Assembly: GCF_000817785.2 (NCBI RefSeq)
Contig: NZ_JTCM02000012.1
Location: forward strand, 42,349-106,348
DNA length: 64,000 nt
Reading direction: 5' to 3'
Origin: Hassallia byssoidea VB512170
GTDB lineage: Bacteria > Cyanobacteriota > Cyanobacteriia > Cyanobacteriales > Nostocaceae
The notes beneath the pieces are model-generated. The model saw only the letters and a list, made by a program, of their open reading frames with translations, ran no database searches and had not been told where the DNA came from. Shown one piece after another: positions 8,750 to 17,311 of the stretch; within the stretch, counting starts at the first letter, position 1, and the number at the start of each line of letters is the position of its first letter. The position numbers and the translations under genes are program-made.

Positions 8750-9934
8750 ATGGCAAGAATCGAAACCCGCACAGAACCGATGGTGCTAAACATGGGACCT
8801 CACCATCCCTCAATGCACGGGGTAATGCGGTTAATTGTCACACTCGATGGCGAAGATGTCATCGACTGTGAACCGGTCATCGGCTATCTACACCGGGGGA
8901 TGGAAAAAATTGCCGAGAACCGCACTAATATTATGTACGTCCCCTACGTCAGTCGGTGGGACTATGCAGCGGGAATGTTTAACGAAGCTGTCACCGTCAA
9001 CGCTCCGGAAAAACTAGCCAATGTTGCCGTTCCCAAACGCGCTAGTTACATCCGCGTCATCATGCTGGAATTGAACCGCATTGCCAACCACTTGCTGTGG
9101 TTTGGTCCATTCTTGGCTGATGTCGGCGCACAAACTCCGTTTTTCTATCAGTTCCGCGAACGCGAGTTAATTTACGATCTGTGGGAAGCTGCCACAGGTT
9201 ATCGGATGGTAAATCACAACTACTTCCGGATTGGTGGTGTCGCGGCTGATTTACCCTACGGTTGGATAGATAAATGTTTGGATTTTTGCGACTATTTTAT
9301 CCCAAAAGTAGACGAATACGAACGCTTAGTTACCGATAACCCGATTTTCCGCCGTCGTGTTGAGGGTGTTGGTACAATTACTCGCGAAGAAGCAATTAAC
9401 TGGGGATTATCTGGTCCGATGTTACGCTCTTCTGGGGTGCAGTGGGATTTGCGGAAAGTTGACCACTACGAATGTTACGACGATTTCGACTGGGATGTGC
9501 ATTGGGAAACTGCGGGTGATTGCTTCGCTCGATACGTCGTGCGGATGCGAGAAATGCGCGAATCGGTGAAGATTATTCGTCAAGCGATCGCCAAACTTCC
9601 TGGTGGACCTTTTGAGAACTTAGAAGCCAAGCGCATGGCTGCTGGTAAAAAATCCGAGTGGGATGCTTTTGATTACCAGTATATTGGCAAGAAAATTTCC
9701 CCCACCTTCAAAATTCCCAAAGGAGAAATTTACTCCCGCGTCGAAAGCGGTAAAGGTGAACTGGGAATTTATCTCATAGGCGATGATAACGTCTTCCCTT
9801 GGCGGTGGAAAATTCGCGCTGCTGATTTCAACAACGTGCAAATTATACCTCATTTACTGCGAGGCGTGAAGTTAGCAGATATTGTCGTAATTCTCGGCAG
9901 TATTGACATCATCATGGGGTCAGTAGATAGATAG
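8750..9934 (+). CDS. ndhH: NAD(P)H-quinone oxidoreductase subunit H (NDH-1)
   Basis: 394 residues, ATG with AGGGAGAA upstream. NdhH is the 49-kDa-type subunit of the hydrophilic arm of cyanobacterial NDH-1 in the thylakoid membrane. It contributes to the plastoquinone site and takes part in respiration and cyclic electron flow around photosystem I. Diagnostic segments are [64 protein letters not shown] and the C-terminus [18 protein letters not shown]. Length is standard. It stands alone, as usual in cyanobacteria. A strong hairpin follows. Confidence 0.98.
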   Translation: MARIETRTEPMVLNMGPHHPSMHGVMRLIVTLDGEDVIDCEPVIGYLHRGMEKIAENRTNIMYVPYVSRWDYAAGMFNEAVTVNAPEKLANVAVPKRASYIRVIMLELNRIANHLLWFGPFLADVGAQTPFFYQFRERELIYDLWEAATGYRMVNHNYFRIGGVAADLPYGWIDKCLDFCDYFIPKVDEYERLVTDNPIFRRRVEGVGTITREEAINWGLSGPMLRSSGVQWDLRKVDHYECYDDFDWDVHWETAGDCFARYVVRMREMRESVKIIRQAIAKLPGGPFENLEAKRMAAGKKSEWDAFDYQYIGKKISPTFKIPKGEIYSRVESGKGELGIYLIGDDNVFPWRWKIRAADFNNVQIIPHLLRGVKLADIVVILGSIDIIMGSVDR

Positions 9935-9958
9935 GCAATAAGCCTCTTTCTCGTTTCT

Positions 9959-9984
9959 CGTTCCCAGGCTCAAGCCTGGGAACG
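9959..9984. terminator. Palindromic hairpin after ndhH
   Basis: Arms CGTTCCCAGGCT and AGCCTGGGAACG separated by two bases, 25 bases after the ndhH stop. There is no clear T-run directly after it. This palindrome is of a kind often dispersed in cyanobacterial genomes, so it may be a repeat as well as a terminator. Confidence 0.55.
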
Positions 9985-10352
9985 CAATTATAGGGGCTGC
10001 TGCCTCGTAACTTTTAAAAAAAGTGCAATATTTCAACATAACCCAATTATTGTAATTATATTAGTTCATAAATAAATGTGATTTTTAACACACTCAAAGT
10101 TCTTATTAAATAATAATTAAAAACAGTGTTTATGACGGAGATTTTGGGAAAATAATGATAGTTTTATATTTTATTTATATTTTTGCCTTGTAGCTATTGT
10201 AAATTCTTAATTTTTTATTTTAAATTTGCCAAAACAGTTAACTGGTAATATGATTGCAGAAAAAATTAATCGCTGTTGTCAGGTAGGGATTTATTTAGAT
10301 AGAGGTCTGATAAGTTACCATATAAATTCAAGAATATTTACTGAGCAGTCAT
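9985..10352. other. AT-rich intergenic region
   Basis: About 370 very AT-rich bases before the GAF gene. No gene, array or RNA was recognised. It presumably holds the promoter of the GAF gene. Confidence 0.4.
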
Positions 10353-10901
10353 TTGGAACCTGTGGAAATTGATTCACATTTCAGATTTGACCCTAGTTCA
10401 AATAGGCATCATGACAGGGGTTTACAAAAAGTACTCGATCGCCTTTCTCAAACAATCGAGCGGGATGCATTAGTTAGACAAACAACGAACCAACTCCGAG
10501 AGTTACTTCAGGTTGATCGGGTGGTTTTGTATTATTTTTATGGAAAGTGGTCCGGACAAGTAACGTTTGAATCTTTGAGCGATCGCGAATTGTCAATTTT
10601 AGGTTCAACCGGACCTGATGATTGTTTTAACAATGAATATGCGGATATGTATTTAGCAGGAAGAGTAAGAGCGATCGCTGATATAGAATTAGAACCAATC
10701 CAGCCTTGTCACCGAGATTTTCTTCGTAATTTACAAGTTCGCGCTAACCTAGTTGTACCAGTTTTGATTCCTAGAGGATTATGGGGATTGCTAATAGCTC
10801 ATCACTGTCAAGCACCTCGCTCTTGGTTAGCATCAGATATTGAACTCATGCAACAAAAAGCACAAAATATCGCCACCGCTTCTTGTATTTTAGGAAGTTA
10901 A
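10353..10901 (+). CDS. Stand-alone GAF protein with DXCF cyanobacteriochrome signature
   Basis: 182 residues with a TTG start. One GAF domain fills about residues 25-178 and there is no output domain. The bilin-site cysteine is seen as CH at C119-H120 (context QPCHRDFLRNLQVRANLVV), the canonical position in phytochromes and cyanobacteriochromes. A second cysteine lies in DDCF (D89-F92), fitting the DXCF motif, with C91 exactly 28 residues before C119. That is the spacing expected of two-cysteine blue/green photosensors such as TePixJ. Most cyanobacteriochrome GAFs sit in larger kinases or chemoreceptors, so a lone module must act through a partner or be a fragment. The upstream region shows no coding remnant. 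A 59-base triple repeat begins right after the stop. Confidence 0.7.
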   Translation: MEPVEIDSHFRFDPSSNRHHDRGLQKVLDRLSQTIERDALVRQTTNQLRELLQVDRVVLYYFYGKWSGQVTFESLSDRELSILGSTGPDDCFNNEYADMYLAGRVRAIADIELEPIQPCHRDFLRNLQVRANLVVPVLIPRGLWGLLIAHHCQAPRSWLASDIELMQQKAQNIATASCILGS

Positions 10902-10904
10902 ATG

Positions 10905-11083
10905 GGGCATTGGGGAGGCAGTGCGGTCTTGGGGTCTCCCCAAGTGGAGCACCTGCCGTCATTGGGCATTGGGGAGGCAGTGCGGTCTTGGGGTCTCCCC
11001 AAGTGAAGCACCTGCCGTCATTGGGCATTGGGGAGGCAGTGCGGTCTTGGGGTCTCCCCAAGTGAAGCACCTGCCGTCATTGG
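10905..11083. repeat. Three tandem copies of a 59-base unit
   Basis: GGGGAGGCAGTGCG recurs at 10912, 10971 and 11030, a period of exactly 59. The copies are nearly identical (one GTGGAGC/GTGAAGC difference). Each holds CTTGGGGTCTCCCCAAG, a small palindrome. A diverged copy lies at 53429-53493. Confidence 0.9.
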
Positions 11084-11086
11084 CAA

Positions 11087-11428
11087 CTATCTTGATGAAT
11101 AAACCATGTATAGTGTAGAGTTTTGATACCAGTAATATTTAGGATAAAAATTATCTTTCGTAATCCATATTGTTGTAGTCGAAAGTGGTTTTTTGATAAA
11201 AGCTTTCGGACTATTGCTATCCTCCGATTCTCTTGGCTTGAAATCACCGGGTAGCTTATTTTTGAACTCGTCATATTTAACTAAATTTTGCTTTTTAATT
11301 AATATTTGAAAATACTCTTTTGGCACATTGACAGCAATTCGCGCCTGTGGGTCGGGAGTATCAGCAATAATGTCATACTGTGAAGTACCCCAATCTGCTT
11401 CGCCGAGGTTGGGGCGAGTCCTTCCCAA
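11087..11428 (-). CDS. Hypothetical protein or gene remnant
   Basis: 113 codons on the minus strand, not recognised. The middle and end (from about residue 25, ADTPDPQARIAVNVPKEYF, to the C-terminal YYWYQNSTLYMVYSSR) look like real protein in composition. The first 15-20 residues are adjacent to a stem-loop repeat and may not be native, so this could be the C-terminal part of a gene cut by the repeat. It shows no motif of known function. Confidence 0.35.
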   Translation of the reverse strand: MGRTRPNLGEADWGTSQYDIIADTPDPQARIAVNVPKEYFQILIKKQNLVKYDEFKNKLPGDFKPRESEDSNSPKAFIKKPLSTTTIWITKDNFYPKYYWYQNSTLYMVYSSR

Positions 11429-11433
11429 GACTT

Positions 11434-11500
11434 ATGTGGACAGCCTTGTTTAATAGATCCTCGATCCCCCACGATAACCTCGGATGAAGGCTGTCCACAT
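11434..11500. repeat. GGACAGCC-type stem-loop element, copy B
   Basis: Arms ATGTGGACAGCCTT (11434-11447) and AAGGCTGTCCACAT (11487-11500) enclose a 39-base loop with TTTAATAGATCC and CCTCGGATG. It shares the core and the loop length with copy A at 7543, but its outer stem bases differ and are compensated in the other arm. Confidence 0.85.
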
Positions 11501-11519
11501 TTGTCGTGGGTTGTTGCAG

Positions 11520-11765
11520 GGGTAGTGGTTAGTTGTTAGTCGTTAGTGGGTAGTTGTTATTAGAACAATCAACAACCAACAACCATCAACCATCAACCAT
11601 CAACCATCAACCAATAACCAACAACCATCAACCCTTCGGGTTCACCACTTGCTTCAAGTCGGCATCCCCGCCCAACGCAGTGGTTCACCATCAACTATCA
11701 ACCAACAATCATTAACCATCAACTAACCACTATCCACTAACCACTAACAACTATCCACTAACTAA
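11520..11765. repeat. TTAGTGG / CAACCAT heptamer arrays with an inserted segment
   Basis: A short GTTAGT-type block is followed by a long CAACCAT/CAACCAA heptamer array, broken at 11638-11690 by a non-repeat segment that begins and ends with GGTTCACCA, then more CAACTAT/ACCACTAA units. The array reaches the stop codon of the flavoprotein at 11762. Confidence 0.85.
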
Positions 11766-13957
11766 TGACTAATTTGAATTCTCGCTTCCGGGCTGAGTTT
11801 TGCTACCTGATTTTGATCACGCGGTTTGCCAATGGTGAGCGCGTAGTTAAGTGCTAACAACCTCAACCACAATGCAGGATTTTGGGTTTCTAGCCAAGGC
11901 TGGATTCGCTTGAGGAAGCGGGGAAACCATCGAATCAGTAAAGCGCTATTAAGGGCGTAACGACCAAAGTTAAAATAGTTACCCAGCCACCGCATTAAAT
12001 CTTTTGGTCCTGCAAGTTGCCAAATCCACAGCAACAATGCCGGATTTGTGCGAGCTGCTTTTAGTGCTAAACGGTTAAAGGTGAACCAATCGCATCTATC
12101 TTTAATGAAATTATCTGCCACTTCTAGGGGTTCGTCTGCTAATAACCCAAAGAAGGTATTTAGCATTGAGTTAATCCGTTGCGGTGGTAAAAATTTCCCT
12201 GTGGGAACCATCATTCCTTTGGAAAATAACCAAGTTACGGAAACGTTACTTTGGTAAGCGCTAATTTGGTTCAGGTGTCGGAAACTGAGCAAATCATGCT
12301 TGAGGGCTACATCTAGAAGTGTTGTTAAACGTTCCAAGTTGCGAACTAAAGAACCAAAGCCGGTAAATACCAGGGGAGATTGCAGAGAAGCGGCGTCACC
12401 GATCGCTAATAATCGATCAAAAGCAACTTTGCGATCGCCATTTCTCACACTAAAATATCCTGGTATATATCCGAATGTCGGTTTTTTCCACACCAGCTTA
12501 TCCATATCGCAGCGTCGATACTCTGGCAAAATTGTGAAAAAGTCCTCGTACATTTCCAGCAACGAACCGGGATTTTGCCGATTTACTTCGTGGTAATGAA
12601 ATAAATAAATCGTCAATTCTTCACCTGCTCCGGGAAATAATTCCCAAATCAACTGTCTTCCACGCGAAATATCCCCGTGGCTGTTGAGAACGTCGCCATA
12701 CTGCGAATCCCACGCCCCTGGCTCAAATCCACCGTCAATTACTGCTCCCACCGTTGGACAAACACTGTCAAAAGCCCGACCGCCATTTAATTGCCAAGCG
12801 ATCGGCGAAGCAGTTCCCATCGCATCCACCAGCACTCGCCCACTAACTTGCTTTTCAGTTTGACTGGGTAAATGCTTGACATTAATTACTACTTGTGTAT
12901 TACTAATATCTGCACGGATAAACTCTGTCTCATCCCAGATTTCACCGCCAGCGGCTTTGAGCTTTTGTCCGCATAATTGCAGCCATTTATCGGAATCCAA
13001 GGCTACATTTAGCACAGTGGGAGTGTGCAGTATAGGCGATCGCAACTTAGGAGGATTATTACCATCAAAAAACTTATTAAATCCGTCTTTGTACTCCCGC
13101 GCAATGATAGATTCCACCTCAGCGGGAGTCACCAAACCCAAATTAATCAAGCTTTGAATTTCATCGCGAGAAATATTCCATTCCCGATTCATCCTTCCAA
13201 AAGGCAATCTCTCCACTAACAGCACCTTATACCCCAGTTGCGCCATCACCGCCGCATGAATCGCCCCTAAAGCACCGCCGATGTAGATTAGGTCGTATGT
13301 GGGGGAGGAGGAGGGGGAGAGGGGGGGAGTGGGGGAGGGGGGGAAAGAATTACTATTTTTCTCGTTGTCCCCTTGTCCCCTTGTCTCCCTGTCCCCTTGT
13401 CCTCCTTGTCCCCCTTGTCCCCTTGTCTCGCTGTCCCCTTGTCTCTCCTCAAAGATTACCTCACGCGGTTGCTTGGGATTACGCACACCTTCGCGCCATC
13501 GTTGTTCCCACCAGTAAGCGCGTTGCAGGTCATATTCACCTTTGGGCATTTTCTGGAAATACTTGACGGTGAGAGGATAATAAGGCGCTAGCGCTGAAAA
13601 AATTGATTGTTTGGATAAATCAATTGGTGGCGGTTCCGGGTAATGGTGGGGAAAGCGGCTTCTGATTTGATTAGTCAAGCTTTGTAAGATTTTCCTTTCA
13701 TGAGGGAAAGGTTTATCTCCCCAACGGAAAGCTTTTAAATACGTGGTTCGCTGTACCGCCCAGACAAATACAGAAATTTCTGTAGGTAATTTTTCGGAAA
13801 TTGTTGCCTCATCCGTTGTAGTATGTGGAATCTTTAAACGTAAACCTGAGGGGGTGAGTACTTTTTCCCCAGTATCTGGTTGAAAATCTGCTTGCAACCA
13901 CTCGCGTACAGCCGTTGTATCCGGAGTGGGAATTTCTAAATAAAGTATTTGTTTCAT
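11762..13957 (-). CDS. Large FAD-dependent oxidoreductase with repeat-encoded insert
   Basis: 731 residues from the preferred ATG at 13957 (MKQILYLEIP); an ATG ten codons earlier is in frame. The N-terminal ~170 residues form a separate domain. Then comes a low-complexity stretch of about 45 residues translated from a nonamer/heptamer array ([17 protein letters not shown] followed by Pro/Ser). The FAD domain starts with YDLIYIGGALGAIHAAVMAQ, includes VLVDAMGTASPIAWQLNGG and later DRLLAIGDAASLQSPLVFTG, as in geranylgeranyl-reductase/halogenase-like flavoproteins. The substrate is unknown. The insert lies between two domains and keeps the frame, so the enzyme may well be active. The stop codon borders a heptamer array. 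Confidence 0.75.
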   Translation of the reverse strand: MKQILYLEIPTPDTTAVREWLQADFQPDTGEKVLTPSGLRLKIPHTTTDEATISEKLPTEISVFVWAVQRTTYLKAFRWGDKPFPHERKILQSLTNQIRSRFPHHYPEPPPIDLSKQSIFSALAPYYPLTVKYFQKMPKGEYDLQRAYWWEQRWREGVRNPKQPREVIFEERQGDSETRGQGGQGGQGDRETRGQGDNEKNSNSFPPSPTPPLSPSSSPTYDLIYIGGALGAIHAAVMAQLGYKVLLVERLPFGRMNREWNISRDEIQSLINLGLVTPAEVESIIAREYKDGFNKFFDGNNPPKLRSPILHTPTVLNVALDSDKWLQLCGQKLKAAGGEIWDETEFIRADISNTQVVINVKHLPSQTEKQVSGRVLVDAMGTASPIAWQLNGGRAFDSVCPTVGAVIDGGFEPGAWDSQYGDVLNSHGDISRGRQLIWELFPGAGEELTIYLFHYHEVNRQNPGSLLEMYEDFFTILPEYRRCDMDKLVWKKPTFGYIPGYFSVRNGDRKVAFDRLLAIGDAASLQSPLVFTGFGSLVRNLERLTTLLDVALKHDLLSFRHLNQISAYQSNVSVTWLFSKGMMVPTGKFLPPQRINSMLNTFFGLLADEPLEVADNFIKDRCDWFTFNRLALKAARTNPALLLWIWQLAGPKDLMRWLGNYFNFGRYALNSALLIRWFPRFLKRIQPWLETQNPALWLRLLALNYALTIGKPRDQNQVAKLSPEARIQISH
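13297..13446. repeat. In-frame composite repeat inside the flavoprotein gene
   Basis: On the plus strand, a G-rich GGGGGAG tract (13300-13345) is followed by CCCCTTGT nonamers (13370-13441). It is translated on the minus strand as alternating Arg/Gly/Gln then Pro/Ser. It contains no stop in the gene's frame. Confidence 0.9.
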
Positions 13958-14117
13958 TTTTCTGACATTTGCGATGAATCTACTCATTAAGACAGATTTA
14001 AGAAAGGAAGCAATTAAGGTAAACTCCGCCCTATCGGTCGAATAAAGATTCAGTGAAGAAACTTTAATAGTTTGTCAAATTCGTTCTTCATTTTGTAATT
14101 ATCTGTAAACGCACGCC

Positions 14118-14351
14118 ATGAATTATCCCATCCCACACAGTCCCCAAGAAATTATTAACTTACGACAAAACCCCGTTGATGAAGAATTAGTTGCAGCTGC
14201 GATCGCCGGAGTAATTAAAATTGTCCGCTCTCAAGGTCAATCTTTAGAAGAATTAACAGCTCAGGTGTTAGCAGATGACCAAATGCTGGATAAGCAACAA
14301 CGACGCTGGTTGAGTCAAGTAGTCACCCAAGCTTGGGAAACTATCTCATAA
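14118..14351 (+). CDS. Conserved-looking small hypothetical protein
   Basis: 77 residues, predicted soluble and largely helical, not recognised by function. It starts MNYPIPHSPQEI and contains VDEELVAAAIAGVIKIVRSQ and a QRRWLSQVVTQAW tail. The codon use and composition look native (HIP1 site inside). It is divergent from the flavoprotein gene, with about 130 bases between them. No signal peptide or membrane helix is visible. Confidence 0.65.
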   Translation: MNYPIPHSPQEIINLRQNPVDEELVAAAIAGVIKIVRSQGQSLEELTAQVLADDQMLDKQQRRWLSQVVTQAWETIS

Positions 14352-14538
14352 AAGATAGCGCTTGCCGATTTTTTCACCGATCTTAAAGATTTTAGTAGTT
14401 AAGCTGTCGCTATGGTGCGCCTTTTGCTAAATTGCCGCAAAGAGTGCTGTGGGTGTGGGAGTGTTAAATGCTTGTTCGGGATTGGCAATTTAGCTAGTGT
14501 AAAGTTGGAATAAAAGTCAGAAATTTATGTGAGAATTC

Positions 14539-14572
14539 GTAGTCAGCGCTGAAGCGCTTCAGCGCTGACTAC
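14539..14572. repeat. Perfect 34-base CGTAGT-type palindrome
   Basis: Arms GTAGTCAGCGCTGAAGC and its exact complement meet with no loop. It lies ahead of the cimA 3' end (converging from the minus strand) and may help end transcription. Confidence 0.85.
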
Positions 14573-14585
14573 AAAACTAATACCC

Positions 14586-16292
14586 TCAACTAGAAGCATT
14601 CAGCGCTACTTCAGCTTGTGAATGCAATAACAAACCATATTCCAACCCTTCCACCACCGCATGATAGGAAGCCTCCAAAATGTTGGTGGAAACTCCTACC
14701 GTCGTCCAGCGTTGATGACTATTGCGCGATTCTACCAAAACGCGGGTTTTCGCTGCTGTACCCGTATGTCCGTTAAGAATCCGCACTTTGTAATCTGTCA
14801 ATTCAAAAGCGCCAATTTGCGGATAGAAGTTCACCAAAGCTTTGCGTAACGCCGCATCCAAAGCCGCAACCGGTCCGTTACCTTCCGCTGCTTCGAGAAT
14901 ATCCTTATCGTTTACAGTTACTTTCACTGTCGCTAAAGCGCTGGTACTTTCTTTTCCTTCCACTAAGTCACAGTGTACTTGCCAGCCTTTAATTTCAAAA
15001 AATAAAGGACGTTTTTCCAAACCTTCGCGCATCAGCAACTCAAAACTTGCCTCCGCTGCCTCAAATTGATATCCTTCACTTTCCAAATCTTTCAAGCGTT
15101 GGAGAATTTGCCGTGCTTGTGGATTTTGCTTATCTAGTTCAATCCCAAAACTGCGGGCTTTTGCCAAAACGTTACTGAGTCCGGCTTGTTCGGAAATGAC
15201 AATGCGACGACGGTTGCCGATTTGTTCTGGCTGAATGTGTTCGTAAGTTAAGGGATTGCGTTCTACCGCTGAAACATGGATACCACCTTTATGGGCAAAT
15301 GCCGATCGCCCGACAAAAGGGGCATGTTCATCAGGTGCAAGATTGACAACTTCGCTGACAAAGCGACTCGCTTCTGTTAGCTTAGATAGCTGGTTTTCTT
15401 CTATACAGCTATAACCTAGCTTCAGTTGCAAATTGGGAATCAAAGAACACAAATTAGCGTTGCCGCAGCGTTCACCATAACCGTTAATTGTACCTTGCAC
15501 CATCCTTGCCCCTGCCATCACAGCGGCTAAGGCGTTAGCAACTGCCGTATCTGAATCATTATGAGTGTGAATGCCAATTTGGGGGACTGGGAATTGGGAA
15601 TTGGTAATGGGTAATTGGGAATTGGTAATTGGTAATTGTTTCTTACCCATTACCCATTCTCCATTACCCATTACCCATTCCCTATTCGCCTTTACCACAT
15701 CTTGGACAATTTGGCTAATTTCGTGTGGTAAAGTTCCGCCATTAGTATCGCAGAGGACGAGCCATTCAGCACCAGCCGTAGCTGCTGCCTCTAATGTCTG
15801 TAAAGCGTATTCCCGATTGTGTTTGTAGCCATCAAACCAGTGTTCCGCATCGTATATAACGCGACGACCATTAGCGCGAAGATACTCAATAGTATCGCGA
15901 ATCATCGCTAAATTTTCTGCTAAACTTGTCTTCAGACCTTCTGTGACGTGTAAATCCCAAGACTTACCAAAAATTGTCACCCAGCGAGTACCAGCAGCAA
16001 GAATGGCTTGCAGCATTGGCTCATCTGCCGCATTGGTGTTTGGTCTTCTGGTCGAGCAAAATGCAACAATTTCTGCTACTTTTAGCGGATCTTCTTGTAA
16101 TTGCCAGAAAAACTGTACATCCTTAGGATTTGCTCCGGGCCATCCTCCTTCAATAAAGGGTACACCAAGCCGATCCAGCCTGCGAGCAATGCGTAGTTTA
16201 TCTTCTATAGACACTGATAGCCCTTCGCGTTGAGTGCCATCCCGTAGCGTGGTGTCATAGATCCAAAGTGGGGGTGAGGGATTTTCGGTCAT
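14586..16292 (-). CDS. cimA: (R)-citramalate synthase with repeat-encoded insert
   Basis: 568 residues from the ATG at 16292 (MTENPSPPLWIYDTTLRDGT). It condenses acetyl-CoA and pyruvate to citramalate, the threonine-independent route to isoleucine. The TIM barrel shows IYDTTLRDGTQREG, the metal ligands HTHND (residues 242-246), GTINGYGERCGNANLCS and the HKGGIHVSAV loop. The C-terminal LeuA-dimer-type regulatory domain begins about residue 440. Residues about 204-237 (EWVMGNGEWVMGKKQLPITN and following) are the translation of a heptamer array, inserted just before the metal-binding HTHND strand. The frame is kept and all catalytic motifs remain, so function is plausible. CimA is the best fit over isopropylmalate synthase because of DTTLRDGTQREGLSVS and the overall length. 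Confidence 0.92.
   Translation of the reverse strand: MTENPSPPLWIYDTTLRDGTQREGLSVSIEDKLRIARRLDRLGVPFIEGGWPGANPKDVQFFWQLQEDPLKVAEIVAFCSTRRPNTNAADEPMLQAILAAGTRWVTIFGKSWDLHVTEGLKTSLAENLAMIRDTIEYLRANGRRVIYDAEHWFDGYKHNREYALQTLEAAATAGAEWLVLCDTNGGTLPHEISQIVQDVVKANREWVMGNGEWVMGKKQLPITNSQLPITNSQFPVPQIGIHTHNDSDTAVANALAAVMAGARMVQGTINGYGERCGNANLCSLIPNLQLKLGYSCIEENQLSKLTEASRFVSEVVNLAPDEHAPFVGRSAFAHKGGIHVSAVERNPLTYEHIQPEQIGNRRRIVISEQAGLSNVLAKARSFGIELDKQNPQARQILQRLKDLESEGYQFEAAEASFELLMREGLEKRPLFFEIKGWQVHCDLVEGKESTSALATVKVTVNDKDILEAAEGNGPVAALDAALRKALVNFYPQIGAFELTDYKVRILNGHTGTAAKTRVLVESRNSHQRWTTVGVSTNILEASYHAVVEGLEYGLLLHSQAEVALNASS
15584..15690. repeat. In-frame GGGAATT / CCCATTA heptamer pair inside cimA
   Basis: GGGAATTGGTAAT-type units (15588-15638) are followed by CCCATTA/CCCATTC units (15646-15690). 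The two blocks are complementary and can fold back on each other. It contains no stop in the cimA frame. Confidence 0.9.
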
Positions 16293-16362
16293 AAAAGTAC
16301 AATAGAGACAACTAGAAAAGCGATGTGCCAATATACAACAAAAAGCCAGCTCGGAAATTTGA

Positions 16363-16706
16363 ATGCCTAAGGTACTAGCTCAAGGTAAAACAATTGAGTG
16401 CGAGAAGAAAGCAAACTTACGGAAAGTTTTGCTGCACAATGGTATTGACCTCTACAATGGCGGCGCATCATTCATAAACTGTCGGGGTATTGGCAGTTGT
16501 GGTACTTGTGCCGTCAAAGTAGAAGGAGAAGTGTCAGCGGCTAATTGGCGTGACAATGCCAAGAGCGATCGCACATGCCTTACCATTCTCCTACATGAAA
16601 CCTACGTAAGAAAAGCCAAACTCAGGTTTTAGGCGATGTGAAAGTAACAAAATTTGATGGGTTTTGGGGACAAGGTTCTCAAATAGTGTGGACAGCAGAA
16701 GGTTAA
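16363..16706 (+). pseudogene. Decayed 2Fe-2S ferredoxin-like gene
   Basis: Starts MPKVLAQGKTIECEKKANLR and keeps the cluster motif NCRGIGSCGTCAVKVEGEV. The frame breaks after about residue 66 and stops at 16632. A second frame carries the expected C-terminus (QTQVLGDVKVTKFDGFWGQG, ending at the TAA 16704-16706). In that remnant the fourth cluster cysteine, normally just before QTQ, reads as Ser. A frameshift near a HIP1 octamer (16565) is the simplest cause. The broken frame and lost ligand argue that no working ferredoxin is made. Confidence 0.75.
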
Positions 16707-16721
16707 AAAGGAGATAAAAAC

Positions 16722-17063
16722 ATGGGTAGATGGACACCGCTAATTCTTATGGCTGGAGGCTTGGCAATTTTGCTAGGTACATTGTTAGGTATAAACTTTC
16801 CTATGGGTGGACAAAATGCAAGCGCTCCACCTGTCAGGGGTAGATCCGAAGTCTTACCTGCCAATCTTAATGTTAATAGCAGTGGCACGAGAAATCAGGG
16901 CGAAAATCGCAACAGCGTTGCTCAGAATAACTCTCAAGAGTCAACTAGCGAAAATAATCAAGAGCAAACCGATAACACTCCAGACCCAACCCCTGATAAT
17001 TCTCAATCACCCGACCAATCAACTGATACAAATTCCGGCGGACCAGTTCGCGCTTTATGGTAG
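16722..17063 (+). CDS. Small membrane-anchored hypothetical protein
   Basis: 113 residues with a very good Shine-Dalgarno (AAAAAGGAG) before the ATG. A single N-terminal hydrophobic helix (PLILMAGGLAILLGTLLGI) is followed by a disordered Asn/Gln/Ser/Thr/Pro-rich tail of about 80 residues. It is probably anchored in the inner or thylakoid membrane with the tail outside the cytosol. It follows the decayed ferredoxin by 15 bases and was probably its operon partner. Function unknown. Confidence 0.6.
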   Translation: MGRWTPLILMAGGLAILLGTLLGINFPMGGQNASAPPVRGRSEVLPANLNVNSSGTRNQGENRNSVAQNNSQESTSENNQEQTDNTPDPTPDNSQSPDQSTDTNSGGPVRALW

Positions 17064-17083
17064 GAACTACAAGGAGTGATTTG

Positions 17084-17250
17084 GGAATTGGGAATTGGTA
17101 ATTGGGCATGGGGCATTGGGCATTGGGAATTGGGAAAAAGAGAATTGGGAATTGGGAAAAAGGTAATTGGTAACGCATTTTTTCCCATTCCCCATTCCCC
17201 ATTCCCCATTCCCCATTCCCCATTCCCCATTCCCCATTCCCCATTCCCCG
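17084..17250. repeat. Inverted heptamer arrays GGGAATT and CCCCATT
   Basis: GGGAATTGGGAATT-type units with GGGCATT variants (17081-17160) face at least nine CCCCATT units (17183-17250). A second short TAACTAATGA block then runs into the start codon of thiO at 17312. Confidence 0.9.
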
Positions 17251-17311
17251 TGTTTGTTCAGAGTTATGAGTTGTTAGTATCTAAGAACTAATAACTAATG
17301 ATTAATAACTA

